DNA of 32,845 nt. Source: Prevotellaceae bacterium (GTDB lineage Bacteria; Bacteroidota; Bacteroidia; Bacteroidales; UBA932). Every line of letters begins with the position of its first letter. The first letter of the stretch is position 1. The notes beneath the pieces were generated by a model, which had not been told where the DNA came from, ran no database searches, and worked only from the letters and a program-made list of their open reading frames with translations. A program made the position numbers and the translations under genes. Shown here one piece after another: positions 1 to 7,406 of this stretch. The stretch spans positions 1 through 32,845 of the forward strand of contig JAITIA010000039.1 in NCBI GenBank assembly GCA_031279695.1, given 5' to 3'.

Positions 1-1
1 A

Positions 2-1909
2 GTCAATCATTCACAGATGCCAACTTCGCGCTGGTACAGCGGTTCGGGCATTTACCGTCATGTGCGGCTGAAAGCGCTCGACGCCGTACACGTCGATTTG
101 TGGGGAGTTTACTGTACAAGCGTGTTGCGTTCAGCGACGGAAGGCGCAGTTCAAATCGAAACAAAAGTGAAAAATGACGACAGGGAAACCCGTCAAGTTA
201 AACTGTTGACGGAAATATTCTCCAACAAGGGCGAGAAAGTTGGTACAGCCACTGAGACGCTTCGCATCGAACCGAATACTGCAAGCGTTTTCAAGCAAAG
301 CATCACGGTTAAAAATCCTGTGCTGTGGGACATTGATTCTCCTGTGCTTTATACGGCAGTAACACGTGTAAAATCAGGCTCGTACATCGATGAAACAAAA
401 ACAGATTTCGGATTTCGCACTATGGAGTGGGACAGACAAAAAGGATTTTTCCTGAACGGCAAAAACATGAAACTGAAAGGCGGAAATTTGCACCACGATG
501 GCGGCATCATTGTTGGTGCGGCAGTGCCTGAGCGCCTGTGGGAGATGCGTTTACGGCGCATGAAAGATATTGGCTGCAATTTTGTCCGCACCGCTCATAA
601 TCCCCCTGCGCCCGAATTTCTCGATTTGTGCGACAGGCTGGGCTTGCTGGTGATGGACGAAGCCTTCGACTCGTGGCGATTCAGATATTACGAACAGTAT
701 TACAACGAATGGTGGAAAATCGATTTGCAGTCAATGTTGCAGCGCGACCGCAATCATCCTTCGATTATTTTGTGGAGCGTGGGAAACGAAGTTGGCGACG
801 ACCAGAAAACTGCGTCGGGAGCTGCGGCGCTCGAACAGATGGCAAACTTCGTGCGCGAATATGAGCCGTCGCGCAAGGTAACCGTTGTAATGTATCCAAA
901 CAAAGACGATTACAATACTTACGGTTTTGCCGACAAAGTTGATATCGCCGGACATAATTACAACGAGCCGTACTACGAAATCGACAAGCAAAAATATCCG
1001 CATCGGCTGATGCTTGGAACGGAAACTTATCTGTATTACAGAGGATACGCGGGCGACGACATGCACTTTGAATCGAAACGGCACACTTGGCAGGACGTTC
1101 TTGAACACGACTGGGTTGTGGGCTGGACGCTTTGGCCCGGCATTGATTATCTTGGCGAAACCAACCGTTTCAAACTGAAAGGCTGGCCTACGGGACTGCT
1201 CGACGCAAGTGGCAAAGAAAAAACCATTGCCGGTTTGTATCGCGCGTTCTGGAAAACGTCTCCGCAATTAGAAATCGCTGTGCTTGACGACTGTCTGGAT
1301 ATTGAACAGGGATTGGTAAACTGGTCGTCGCCAAAAATGGCTTCGCACTGGAATTTTCCGCATTACGCCGATCAGCTTATTCGTGTACACACGTTTACAA
1401 ACTGCGATACCGTTGAGTTGAAAATAAACAAGCGCTCGCTTGGAAAACGCGCTCTTGCCGATTTCAACAACAGCACCATCGAATGGAATGTTCCGTATGC
1501 GGCGGGAACTCTCAAAGCAACAGGCTATAAGGATGGCAAAGAAGTTATTGTAAAGGAACTGCGCACGGCAGGCGAGCCGGCGGCAATTTCTCTGAACAGC
1601 GTTTACCCTTCCGTCAATGCCGACGGGCAGGATGTCGCTATTGTAGAAGTATTTTTGAAAGACAAAAACGGCGAAATCGTTCAGCATGACAACCGCATAG
1701 TGTCATTTACCGTAAGCGCCAATGGCGAGTTGCTCGGCGTCGATAACGGCGACCTGCGGATAGAAAAACGTGCAAAGGATACCATTTCCACATATTTCGG
1801 ACGCTGTATGCTTATTGTCCGTGCCGGAAATCAGGCAGGCGAAATACGCATTTCGGCAACAAGCGAAGGACTTCATGCCTGCGAAATCACAATTCCGGTT
1901 ACGAAGTGA
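2..1909 (+). CDS. Glycoside hydrolase family 2 (beta-galactosidase-like), 5' end missing
   Basis: The frame is open through the left edge. The first ATG at 17 lies inside the conserved GH2 sugar-binding-domain motif (PTSRWYSGSGIYRHVRL), so the real start is outside the window and roughly 150-200 residues are missing. Counting from that ATG, an immunoglobulin-like GH2 domain spans about residues 20-130 and the TIM barrel about 135-400. The acid/base glutamate is E258 in WSVGNEV and the nucleophile is E336 in LGTETYL. The C-terminal part (about 420-630) looks like the extra beta-sandwich domains common in Bacteroidetes GH2 enzymes. The family hydrolyses beta-galactosides, beta-glucuronides or related sugars, usually in the periplasm. 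The substrate cannot be read from the sequence. No polysaccharide-utilisation genes are visible on this side. Confidence 0.93.
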   Translation, partial: VNHSQMPTSRWYSGSGIYRHVRLKALDAVHVDLWGVYCTSVLRSATEGAVQIETKVKNDDRETRQVKLLTEIFSNKGEKVGTATETLRIEPNTASVFKQSITVKNPVLWDIDSPVLYTAVTRVKSGSYIDETKTDFGFRTMEWDRQKGFFLNGKNMKLKGGNLHHDGGIIVGAAVPERLWEMRLRRMKDIGCNFVRTAHNPPAPEFLDLCDRLGLLVMDEAFDSWRFRYYEQYYNEWWKIDLQSMLQRDRNHPSIILWSVGNEVGDDQKTASGAAALEQMANFVREYEPSRKVTVVMYPNKDDYNTYGFADKVDIAGHNYNEPYYEIDKQKYPHRLMLGTETYLYYRGYAGDDMHFESKRHTWQDVLEHDWVVGWTLWPGIDYLGETNRFKLKGWPTGLLDASGKEKTIAGLYRAFWKTSPQLEIAVLDDCLDIEQGLVNWSSPKMASHWNFPHYADQLIRVHTFTNCDTVELKINKRSLGKRALADFNNSTIEWNVPYAAGTLKATGYKDGKEVIVKELRTAGEPAAISLNSVYPSVNADGQDVAIVEVFLKDKNGEIVQHDNRIVSFTVSANGELLGVDNGDLRIEKRAKDTISTYFGRCMLIVRAGNQAGEIRISATSEGLHACEITIPVTK

Positions 1910-1940
1910 ATTATGAGTTATGAATTATGAGTTATGAATT
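1908..1940. repeat. Tandem 14-bp repeat after the GH2 gene
   Basis: The unit gaattatgagttat is present twice (1908-1921, 1922-1935) with a partial third copy to 1940. It consists of two near-identical 7-bp half-units (ttatgag/ttatgaa). It overlaps the GH2 stop codon. A 7-bp AT-only inverted repeat follows at 1949-1955/1959-1965 and could serve as a weak terminator. Confidence 0.85.
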
Positions 1941-1983
1941 TAGGTGCTTTATAATGATATTATAATTTATTAAAGACTAAAAA

Positions 1984-2418
1984 ATGATAGAAACAATCGA
2001 CATAAAAGAATTGTTGCCTCAAAAAGGCGCATTTGTGATGCTCGACCGTTTGACGGAAGTAGATGAGCATAAGGCTGTTTCGCGGCTGAAAGTGAGAAGC
2101 GACAATCTGTTTGTTGAAAATAATCTGTTCGAGGCGGCCGGCTTAGTGGAAAATATTGCGCAGACAGCCGCCGCCAAAATTGGATATACGGCAAAATATA
2201 TCAACAAATCGGAGATAACAATCGGCTTCATTGGCGAGGTGAAAAACCTTGTTATTAAACATCTTCCGTGCGTGGGCGACGAACTGAAAACTACCGTCGC
2301 ATTTGTTGGCGAAGCGTTATCGACGCTGCTGGTGAACGCCATTGTCGAAATTGGAGAGCAAACCGTTGCCTCGTGCAAAATGAAAGTATTTATGACTGAT
2401 ATACAATCGACAAACTGA
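1984..2418 (+). CDS. Hotdog-fold 3-hydroxyacyl-ACP dehydratase-like protein, Glu half-site
   Basis: This 144-residue protein resembles the FabZ/ApeP group of hotdog dehydratases, which remove water from 3-hydroxyacyl thioesters. The start (LLPQKGAFVMLDRL) matches the usual LPHRPPMLLVDR opening of FabZ. The central-helix motif GLVENIAQTAA (residues 53-63) carries the conserved Glu (E56) and Gln (Q60). The catalytic HFPxxPxxPG loop of FabZ is absent, and the position expected to hold His is a Leu. The gene ends 8 bp before a second hotdog gene that has the His loop but lacks the Glu, so the two proteins probably act together. No keto-synthase or ACP gene is present nearby, so the acyl pathway is unknown. 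Aryl-polyene-type or other specialised lipid synthesis is possible. I see no canonical promoter upstream. Confidence 0.75.
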   Translation: MIETIDIKELLPQKGAFVMLDRLTEVDEHKAVSRLKVRSDNLFVENNLFEAAGLVENIAQTAAAKIGYTAKYINKSEITIGFIGEVKNLVIKHLPCVGDELKTTVAFVGEALSTLLVNAIVEIGEQTVASCKMKVFMTDIQSTN

Positions 2419-2426
2419 GAAAAAAG

Positions 2427-2798
2427 ATGAAACTTAAAGACGATTTTTTTGTGATACAGAGCCGCTCGACCGAGCAAAACAGGCTGGAATACGGCATAGC
2501 GCTCAACGCCGCGCACTCAATCTACAACCTTCATTTTCCGAACAATCCGATAACGCCGGGCGTGTGCCTGCTGGCAATTGTCGGAGAATTGCTGTCGTTT
2601 GAATTTGGCGTGGAATATACCCTGCGGGAAGCCGCGAAAATACGATATTTCAAGCCGGTCAATCCTTTGGAAAACAATCGATTGAAAATTATAATCGACC
2701 TCACGCCAACAAACAGCGACTGCCTGCTTTTGGTAAGCATTGCCGACGAAAAGGACGAGGTTGCCAAATTCACGCTGCGGTTTGGCAGGGCAAAATAA
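2427..2798 (+). CDS. FabZ-like hotdog protein, His half-site
   Basis: This 123-residue protein has the FabZ signature HFPNNPITPGV at residues 36-46, with H36 at the catalytic histidine position. The later stretch AAKIRYFKPVNP matches the FabZ strand usually written KFxxPVxPGD. The helix that follows the His loop has Ala (A50) where FabZ has its catalytic Glu, and Glu (E54) where FabZ has Gln. The gene begins 8 bp after the previous hotdog gene and is surely co-transcribed with it. Known for the family: FabZ active sites pair a His from one subunit with a Glu from the other. Inferred: this protein supplies the His and its neighbour the Glu. Alternatively it could be a non-catalytic thioester-binding protein. 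Confidence 0.75.
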   Translation: MKLKDDFFVIQSRSTEQNRLEYGIALNAAHSIYNLHFPNNPITPGVCLLAIVGELLSFEFGVEYTLREAAKIRYFKPVNPLENNRLKIIIDLTPTNSDCLLLVSIADEKDEVAKFTLRFGRAK

Positions 2799-2851
2799 AT
2801 GGAAAATTTGGTTCAAGAAAAAATTTTTATACAAAAAAAGAAAAAAATCAT

Positions 2852-2859
2852 TACTTTTG
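2852..2859 (+). promoter_or_regulatory. Bacteroidetes -7 box before the DUF4199 gene
   Basis: TACTTTTG matches the TAnnTTTG box exactly, 22 bp before the start codon. No good TTTG box lies at the usual distance upstream. Confidence 0.6.
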
Positions 2860-2881
2860 CAAAATTATTTGACTAAAAATT

Positions 2882-3358
2882 ATGTCGGAAAAAAACGATA
2901 ACAGAACAAAAAGAGCCGCTCGCGGCGGACTGACTTTGGGTTGTACTTTGTCGGCAATAAACCTATTGCAGTATCTGCTGAATATGCGGATGGGATTTCT
3001 CGATATTGCCGTATATATCTTTGGAATAGTGTATTTTACATTACGTTGCAGGGACGAATCTAACATTTTTGGATACCAGAAATCGCTGGTTTTTGGTATT
3101 CAACTATCCATTTTTACCTACATCATTTTGGGGCTCTACACCTATATTTATGTAGAATATATCGACCCCGTTGGCTACCACGCCACCTTCAACGAAATGC
3201 TTAATTTGATGAAAGAATATGGACTTGACGCCGCCAACAACAAGGAAATTGCGCCGGTACGCAACCCGATTTTTATCACCCTCAGTTATATCATCACCGG
3301 AGCATTTATCGGACTGATAGTCTCGTCAATTACCTCAATATTTACTCGAAAAAATTAA
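2882..3358 (+). CDS. DUF4199 family membrane protein
   Basis: This 158-residue protein has the DUF4199 pattern: a short charged N-terminus, then about four hydrophobic segments near residues 14-33, 38-54, 66-90 and 130-152. A loop between the third and fourth segments ends with the AVRNPIFITL-like stretch (APVRNPIFITLSY) before the last segment. The function is unknown. In Bacteroidetes this family commonly sits directly before a GT2 glycosyltransferase gene (from memory), as it does here with a 5-bp gap, so the two probably form one transcription unit from the box at 2852. I infer a supporting role in envelope glycolipid synthesis, with low certainty. Confidence 0.85.
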   Translation: MSEKNDNRTKRAARGGLTLGCTLSAINLLQYLLNMRMGFLDIAVYIFGIVYFTLRCRDESNIFGYQKSLVFGIQLSIFTYIILGLYTYIYVEYIDPVGYHATFNEMLNLMKEYGLDAANNKEIAPVRNPIFITLSYIITGAFIGLIVSSITSIFTRKN

Positions 3359-3363
3359 AAATT

Positions 3364-4314
3364 ATGGATATTTCAATAGTCATACCACTCTACAATGAAG
3401 AAGAATCGCTGCCGCCATTGGTCGAATGGATCGAAAAAATTGTTGCCCAATGCCGGTATTCCTACGAAATTATCATGATCAACGACGGCAGCAACGACTC
3501 GTCGTGGCAAGTTATCGAAAATCTGGCAGCCGCCAACAGCAACATTCGCGGCATCTGTTTTCAGCGAAATTATGGCAAATCGGCAGCCCTGCATTGCGGC
3601 TTTGAAGCCGCTCAGGGCGACGTAGTTATAACAATGGACGCCGACTTGCAGGACAGCCCCGACGAAATCCCCGCCCTCTACAACATGATTTGCAACGAAG
3701 GCTACGACCTCGTTTCGGGATGGAAACAAAAACGCTACGACAATAAACTGTCAAAAAACCTTCCCTCAAAGATTTACAACGCCACCGCGCGCAAAATCTC
3801 CGGAATAAAACTGCACGACATGAACTGCGGATTGAAAGCATATCGCCGCGAAGTGGTCAAATCGATAGAAGTTTACGGCGAAATGCACCGTTACATTCCA
3901 ATCATAGCCAAATGGGCTGGGTTTAACGCTATTGGCGAAAAAGTGGTCGAACACCGGATGCGACAGTACGGAACAAGTAAATTCGGGCTTAACCGTTTCA
4001 TACACGGCTATCTCGACCTGCTGACCATAATGTTTATCTCGAAATTTCGCAAAAGCCCCATGCACCTTTTCGGCGCAGTGGGCAGCCTGATGGTCTTAAT
4101 CGGACTGGCGGCAGCCTCATGGCTGGGTATCTATAAGATATACTGCCTGTCGGCAAAAATCCCCGCCATTTTGATAACCGACAACCCTTATTTCTACATT
4201 TCGCTGGCGGCAATGATTATCGGAACACAACTTTTTCTCGCAGGCTTTCTCGCCGAACTTGTGTCGCGAAACGCATCGGAACGAAATCACTACCTTATCA
4301 GCAAAAAAATATAA
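3364..4314 (+). CDS. GT2 glycosyltransferase, polyprenol-phosphate type (DPM1/GtrB-like)
   Basis: This 316-residue enzyme has a GT-A domain at about residues 1-225. The nucleotide-sugar start is SIVIPLYNEEESLP, and the metal-binding DXD-type motif is DADLQD at residues 92-97. The acceptor-side motif HRMRQYGTSKFGL follows near 199. Two C-terminal transmembrane segments lie at about 236-265 and 276-303. The layout matches bacterial enzymes that move a sugar from UDP- or GDP-sugar onto undecaprenyl phosphate at the inner face of the inner membrane (GtrB, ArnC and dolichol-phosphate-mannose synthase relatives). The sugar cannot be told from the sequence. It is translated 5 bp after the DUF4199 gene. 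Confidence 0.92.
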   Translation: MDISIVIPLYNEEESLPPLVEWIEKIVAQCRYSYEIIMINDGSNDSSWQVIENLAAANSNIRGICFQRNYGKSAALHCGFEAAQGDVVITMDADLQDSPDEIPALYNMICNEGYDLVSGWKQKRYDNKLSKNLPSKIYNATARKISGIKLHDMNCGLKAYRREVVKSIEVYGEMHRYIPIIAKWAGFNAIGEKVVEHRMRQYGTSKFGLNRFIHGYLDLLTIMFISKFRKSPMHLFGAVGSLMVLIGLAAASWLGIYKIYCLSAKIPAILITDNPYFYISLAAMIIGTQLFLAGFLAELVSRNASERNHYLISKKI

Positions 4315-4347
4315 GAAAATGCCCTCCGGAAATCTAAAAAAAATATT

Positions 4348-4435
4348 AAATTATGTTAAATTATAAAAATATCGACAGGCTCAAAACAGCATCAAAGGCT
4401 TTATTGTCTGATTTTTTCGCATTTTAACATAATTT
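4348..4435. repeat. 13-bp inverted repeat with 62-nt loop
   Basis: The arms are aaattatgttaaa (4348-4360) and its exact complement (4423-4435). The second arm runs into a short T stretch. A second inverted repeat (tgtctg 4405-4410, cagaca 4442-4447) interleaves with it. The 4315-4513 gap otherwise holds only the promoter of the next gene. It could be a terminator for the GT2 gene or an operator. Confidence 0.5.
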
Positions 4436-4474
4436 TTTCACCAGACAGCAGCACCGGAGTATTGAAAAAATGAG

Positions 4475-4482
4475 TACTTTTG
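4475..4482 (+). promoter_or_regulatory. Bacteroidetes -7 box before the small exported protein
   Basis: TACTTTTG is an exact TAnnTTTG match 31 bp before the start codon. The upstream -33 box is not recognisable. Confidence 0.6.
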
Positions 4483-4513
4483 TGCGTTTAATTTTTTTAA
4501 ATATTAATTTGAT

Positions 4514-5053
4514 ATGAAAAGATTTTTATTGACTATCGCATTGATAACAACATCAATAGCGTATTTATCCGCCCAACAGACGGGCAAAGAAGACGCGGCA
4601 CTGAAATCCGAAGCCGCAAAAATTGCCAAAGAACTGTCGCTTGACGCAAAAAACGAACGTCTTGTGTACAACGTTCTTAATCACGTAAAAACCCGAATTG
4701 CCGGCGTTCCTCTGGGACATGAAAAGTATGCCAAACTTATTGGCTATATCGACGAAGAACGGGTTGGTATGATGAAAGCCCTGCTCACCTCCGCTCAGTA
4801 CAAACGCTACGAAACAGCCTTTGGAGCATCTGAAAAACAGAAAGTTGCCCAACTGCTTGCAAAAAACACCGAACATGTGAAAGTTCATGGCGTACTTGTA
4901 ACAAGAGTGTCGGGAGCGGACATAATCGACGACCAGTTTTTTGACAAAAGCGACGAAAATGCCGACAACAAGGCCGACGACGATGCTGAGGAGGTAACGG
5001 CAGAAACAGAAGAAACTGCAAATAAATCAGAAAGTTCCGGCGATAAAAAGTAA
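4514..5053 (+). CDS. Small exported protein with LTxxQ-like motif and acidic tail
   Basis: I do not recognise this 179-residue protein as a named family. A Sec signal peptide covers residues 1-20 (MKRFLL... ending YLSA, then QQ). The middle (about 25-125) is predicted alpha-helical and amphipathic. It contains LTSAQ at 91-95, which fits the LTxxQ motif of CpxP/Spy-type periplasmic chaperones, and LSLDAKN at 41-47 may be a degenerate copy. Residues 138-179 form a strongly acidic low-complexity tail rich in Asp, Glu, Asn and Lys. It has its own promoter box and converges on rsmA with only 11 bp between the stop codons. Inferred: a soluble periplasmic protein. The Spy-like role is a guess from one short motif. 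Confidence 0.8.
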   Translation: MKRFLLTIALITTSIAYLSAQQTGKEDAALKSEAAKIAKELSLDAKNERLVYNVLNHVKTRIAGVPLGHEKYAKLIGYIDEERVGMMKALLTSAQYKRYETAFGASEKQKVAQLLAKNTEHVKVHGVLVTRVSGADIIDDQFFDKSDENADNKADDDAEEVTAETEETANKSESSGDKK

Positions 5054-5064
5054 GCCGCACCCGT

Positions 5065-5835
5065 TCAGATTTCCAACTTGCGCTCCACAGCATTGGTTAG
5101 CTCAATAAACTGTGCTATCGACAATTGTTCGGGGCGCAAACTCATAAACTCGTGTTCAAATGCAATATCGGGCAGCAACGGCTTTATCGAATTGCGGATT
5201 GTTTTCCGTCGCTGATTGAAGGTTGTTTTCACAATTCTGACAAAAAGTTTCTCGTCACACTGCATGTCCGTCCGCGTGTTGCGCGTCATCCGTACAACCG
5301 CCGATTTGACTTTTGGCTGTGGAACAAACACCGTTTCATCGACCGTAAACAGATATTCGATATCGAACCACCGTTGCAGTAAAACGCTGAGAATGCCGTA
5401 TATTTTGCTGCCCTCCGTCGCCGCCATGCGTTCGGCAACCTCCTTCTGAACCATGCCAACTATTTCGGGGATAAAGTCTTTGCAGTCGATAACTTTAAAG
5501 AATATCTGGGAAGAAATATTGTAGGGAAAATTGCCGATAACCGAAAAACTGTCGCCATTGAACAGCCTGTCGAGTTTCATTGCCAGAAAATCGTCTCTGA
5601 AAAGATTTTCCCCAATCTGCGGGTAATTTTTTTCCAGATATGCGACCGACTCGTGGTCGATTTCCACAAGTTTCAAACGCTCCTGCCGCTGCAGTAAATA
5701 CTTGGTTAAGACGCCCGTACCGGGTCCGACTTCAAGAATATTGCCCGACTGCGCCGCAAGCGCATCGACTGTCCGTTTGGCTATATTTTCGTCTTTCAGA
5801 AAATGCTGCCCAAGAAATTTTTTTGCTCTAACCAT
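5065..5835 (-). CDS. rsmA: 16S rRNA dimethyladenosine transferase RsmA (KsgA)
   Basis: This enzyme dimethylates two adjacent adenines in the 3' hairpin of 16S rRNA, using S-adenosylmethionine, late in small-subunit assembly. At 256 residues it has the family length. The N-terminus KKFLGQHFLKD is typical. The SAM motif ILEVGPGTG is at residues 33-41, the acidic ribose-binding residue is in LVEID at about 57-60, and the catalytic motif is NFPY at 102-105. The C-terminal part contains the family stretch TTFNQRRKTIRNSIK. The start is the ATG at 5835. Directly upstream the leader consists of five tandem 7-bp repeats, so no normal ribosome-binding site is visible. Confidence 0.96.
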   Translation of the reverse strand: MVRAKKFLGQHFLKDENIAKRTVDALAAQSGNILEVGPGTGVLTKYLLQRQERLKLVEIDHESVAYLEKNYPQIGENLFRDDFLAMKLDRLFNGDSFSVIGNFPYNISSQIFFKVIDCKDFIPEIVGMVQKEVAERMAATEGSKIYGILSVLLQRWFDIEYLFTVDETVFVPQPKVKSAVVRMTRNTRTDMQCDEKLFVRIVKTTFNQRRKTIRNSIKPLLPDIAFEHEFMSLRPEQLSIAQFIELTNAVERKLEI

Positions 5836-5839
5836 TTGG

Positions 5840-5877
5840 TTGTCAGTTGTCAGTTGTCAGTTGTCAGTTGTCAGTTG
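5840..5877. repeat. Five tandem copies of a 7-bp repeat in the rsmA leader
   Basis: TTGTCAG occurs five times without a gap or mismatch at 5840-5874, followed by TTG. The array begins 5 bp upstream of the rsmA start codon, so it occupies the ribosome-binding region on the minus strand. Read in any frame on that strand it contains TGA stops, so it is not coding. Confidence 0.95.
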
Positions 5878-5916
5878 CGGCTGGATTTTCTTGTTCTGTC
5901 TGTCCGCCGCCGGTAT

Positions 5917-5937
5917 TAATCACTAATCATTAATCAC
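5917..5937. repeat. Three tandem 7-bp units
   Basis: TAATCAC, TAATCAT and TAATCAC stand head to tail, followed by TAACTGA. The period is the same as in the nearby TTGTCAG array, and the sequence is different. Further right, 5967-5973/5986-5992 form a 7-bp inverted repeat (ttcgcgg/ccgcgaa) downstream of the HTH gene. Confidence 0.8.
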
Positions 5938-6022
5938 TAACTGACCACTGCCCACAAATAGCCCTGTTCGCGGATAAATTAATACCCGCGAATAGAAAAA
6001 AAATGACGCTGACGTCTTGTTT

Positions 6023-6286
6023 TTAATATTTTATATTATGTTCGTCAAGAATTTTCAGCGCCAGTTGCAGAATGGTTGCATCGTCGAATGTAACGATTCC
6101 GCCTTCGGGACCTTTTTCGTAGTGCAAGCCTGTAGCTTTACCGCGCTCGAAATTTTCGCCTCCGAAATAGTTTCTTACCGTTTCGACGCTGACGTCTAAT
6201 AAGTCTGCAATTTTATGAATGCTTCCATCCGGCAGCGCATCTTTAATTCTTCTCAATTCATTGAATGTTACTGTAATTGTTTCCAT
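6023..6286 (-). CDS. Small helix-turn-helix DNA-binding protein
   Basis: This 87-residue protein carries a helix-turn-helix at about residues 22-42 (HKIADLLDVSVETVRNYF), preceded by a short helix and followed by a glycine-rich segment (EKGPEGGIVTFDD) and a C-terminal helix. Similar small proteins are common in Bacteroidales, where they are annotated only as DNA-binding protein. I know of no assigned target. It lies downstream of ftcD but behind an intrinsic terminator, so it probably has its own promoter, although I see no exact TAnnTTTG box. A 13-bp sequence with a GACGTC core (gacgctgacgtct) occurs both inside the gene (6185-6197) and just after it (6005-6017). Confidence 0.82.
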   Translation of the reverse strand: METITVTFNELRRIKDALPDGSIHKIADLLDVSVETVRNYFGGENFERGKATGLHYEKGPEGGIVTFDDATILQLALKILDEHNIKY

Positions 6287-6320
6287 GATGATATAACTTT
6301 TATGATGAAAAAACGTCCGT

Positions 6321-6345
6321 AAAAATCAGAACGTGTTTTCTGATT
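6321..6345 (-). terminator. Intrinsic terminator of ftcD
   Basis: On the minus strand an 8-bp stem (aatcagaa/ttctgatt, 6338-6345 with 6324-6331, 6-nt loop) runs into TTTTT (6321-6325). It starts 45 bp beyond the ftcD stop. Confidence 0.75.
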
Positions 6346-6389
6346 AAACAAATAAATATTTATAATTATGTTAAAATTTCGTTTCATTT

Positions 6390-7406
6390 TCATTTTGACT
6401 TTAATAATGTATATTCCAATATTTTATCCTGAAAAATAAATGGGGTTAAATTTTCAAGTCCAAGTTTGTGTACGGCTGTTTCCAGAAGCAGGTTTTTTGA
6501 CGCTGTTTCCGGTTTGTCGCCTTTTATGGCAAGAAAATACTGACCCGCGTCGAGCAGAACTTTTTCGGGAATCAGTCCTACAATTTCTGTTCCCGTTACC
6601 GCAATTTTTCTTTGGGCTGCCCGACGGCTCACTTCTTCAAAAACTTTGTGTAAAGGGGTTGTGCGATAATCGGTTATATTGACCGAGACCTGCGCCATGT
6701 CGAAATCGGCAATATACCAGCCTATTGCTCTGACGCTTTTGAGTTTTGCTCCGTGCCCGCTTTCGCGGATTTCGGCGGCAATTTCGGCGGCTGTTGTTTT
6801 TGAACCGGTATTCAGATTGAAATTGACGGCAATCAAAATTTCTCTTGCACCGATTATGCTTGCGCCGGTTTTGGCAATTTTTTCCGAAAACACGTCGGGA
6901 CCGAAGTCCGGTTTTTGGCTTGCCATTTTTTCTTTCAGCAATTCGTATTCGCCTTTGCGACAGTATGCCAGACTTTTACGTTCGGGGAGCAGGGCTGCCT
7001 GTTCGTAACAATATACGGGGATACCAAGTTCTGTTCCAACACGTTGGGCAAGTTTGCGGGCATGTTCAACGGTGGTTTGCATATCCACGCCGCGCAAGGG
7101 TATCAGAGGACAGACGTCGGCGCTGCCAAGGCGCGGATGTTTGCCCGAATGTAATCGCATGTCAATCAGTTCTGACGCGGTTTTGACGGCGGCAAATGCC
7201 GCACGGCAAACGGCGTCGGGAGTTCCGGCAAAACTCACCACTGTTCTTCCTGCATCCGCTCCGCTTTCCGCGTGCAACAGGCTCACGTTCAGTGTGTTTT
7301 CTATCGAGGCAAGTATTTTCCGTATTTTACCGGTATCGCTGCCCTCGCTGAAATTGGGAACGCATTCAATCAACTGTTGGTGCATCGACGCGCATGTTTG
7401 TTTCAT
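6390..7406 (-). CDS. ftcD: Glutamate formimidoyltransferase FtcD (single-function)
   Basis: The enzyme moves the formimino group from N-formimino-L-glutamate to tetrahydrofolate, a late step of histidine breakdown. The family start LIECVPNFSEG and the folate/active-site motif HSGKHPRLGSADVCPLIPL are clear. At 338 residues it has the transferase domains only, without the cyclodeaminase domain that mammals fuse to it, which is normal for Bacteroidetes. The gene overlaps the 3' end of the AlkD-like gene by 41 bp. An alternative ATG seven codons later (7385) gives an N-terminus closer to the family and a 20-bp overlap, and may be the true start. Other hut genes are not in the window. Confidence 0.95.
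   Translation of the reverse strand: MKQTCASMHQQLIECVPNFSEGSDTGKIRKILASIENTLNVSLLHAESGADAGRTVVSFAGTPDAVCRAAFAAVKTASELIDMRLHSGKHPRLGSADVCPLIPLRGVDMQTTVEHARKLAQRVGTELGIPVYCYEQAALLPERKSLAYCRKGEYELLKEKMASQKPDFGPDVFSEKIAKTGASIIGAREILIAVNFNLNTGSKTTAAEIAAEIRESGHGAKLKSVRAIGWYIADFDMAQVSVNITDYRTTPLHKVFEEVSRRAAQRKIAVTGTEIVGLIPEKVLLDAGQYFLAIKGDKPETASKNLLLETAVHKLGLENLTPFIFQDKILEYTLLKSK

Noticed and set aside
5967-5992. Hairpin ttcgcgg/ccgcgaa as terminator of the HTH gene
   Set aside because: On the minus strand the T-run comes before the stem, not after it, so it does not fit an intrinsic terminator.
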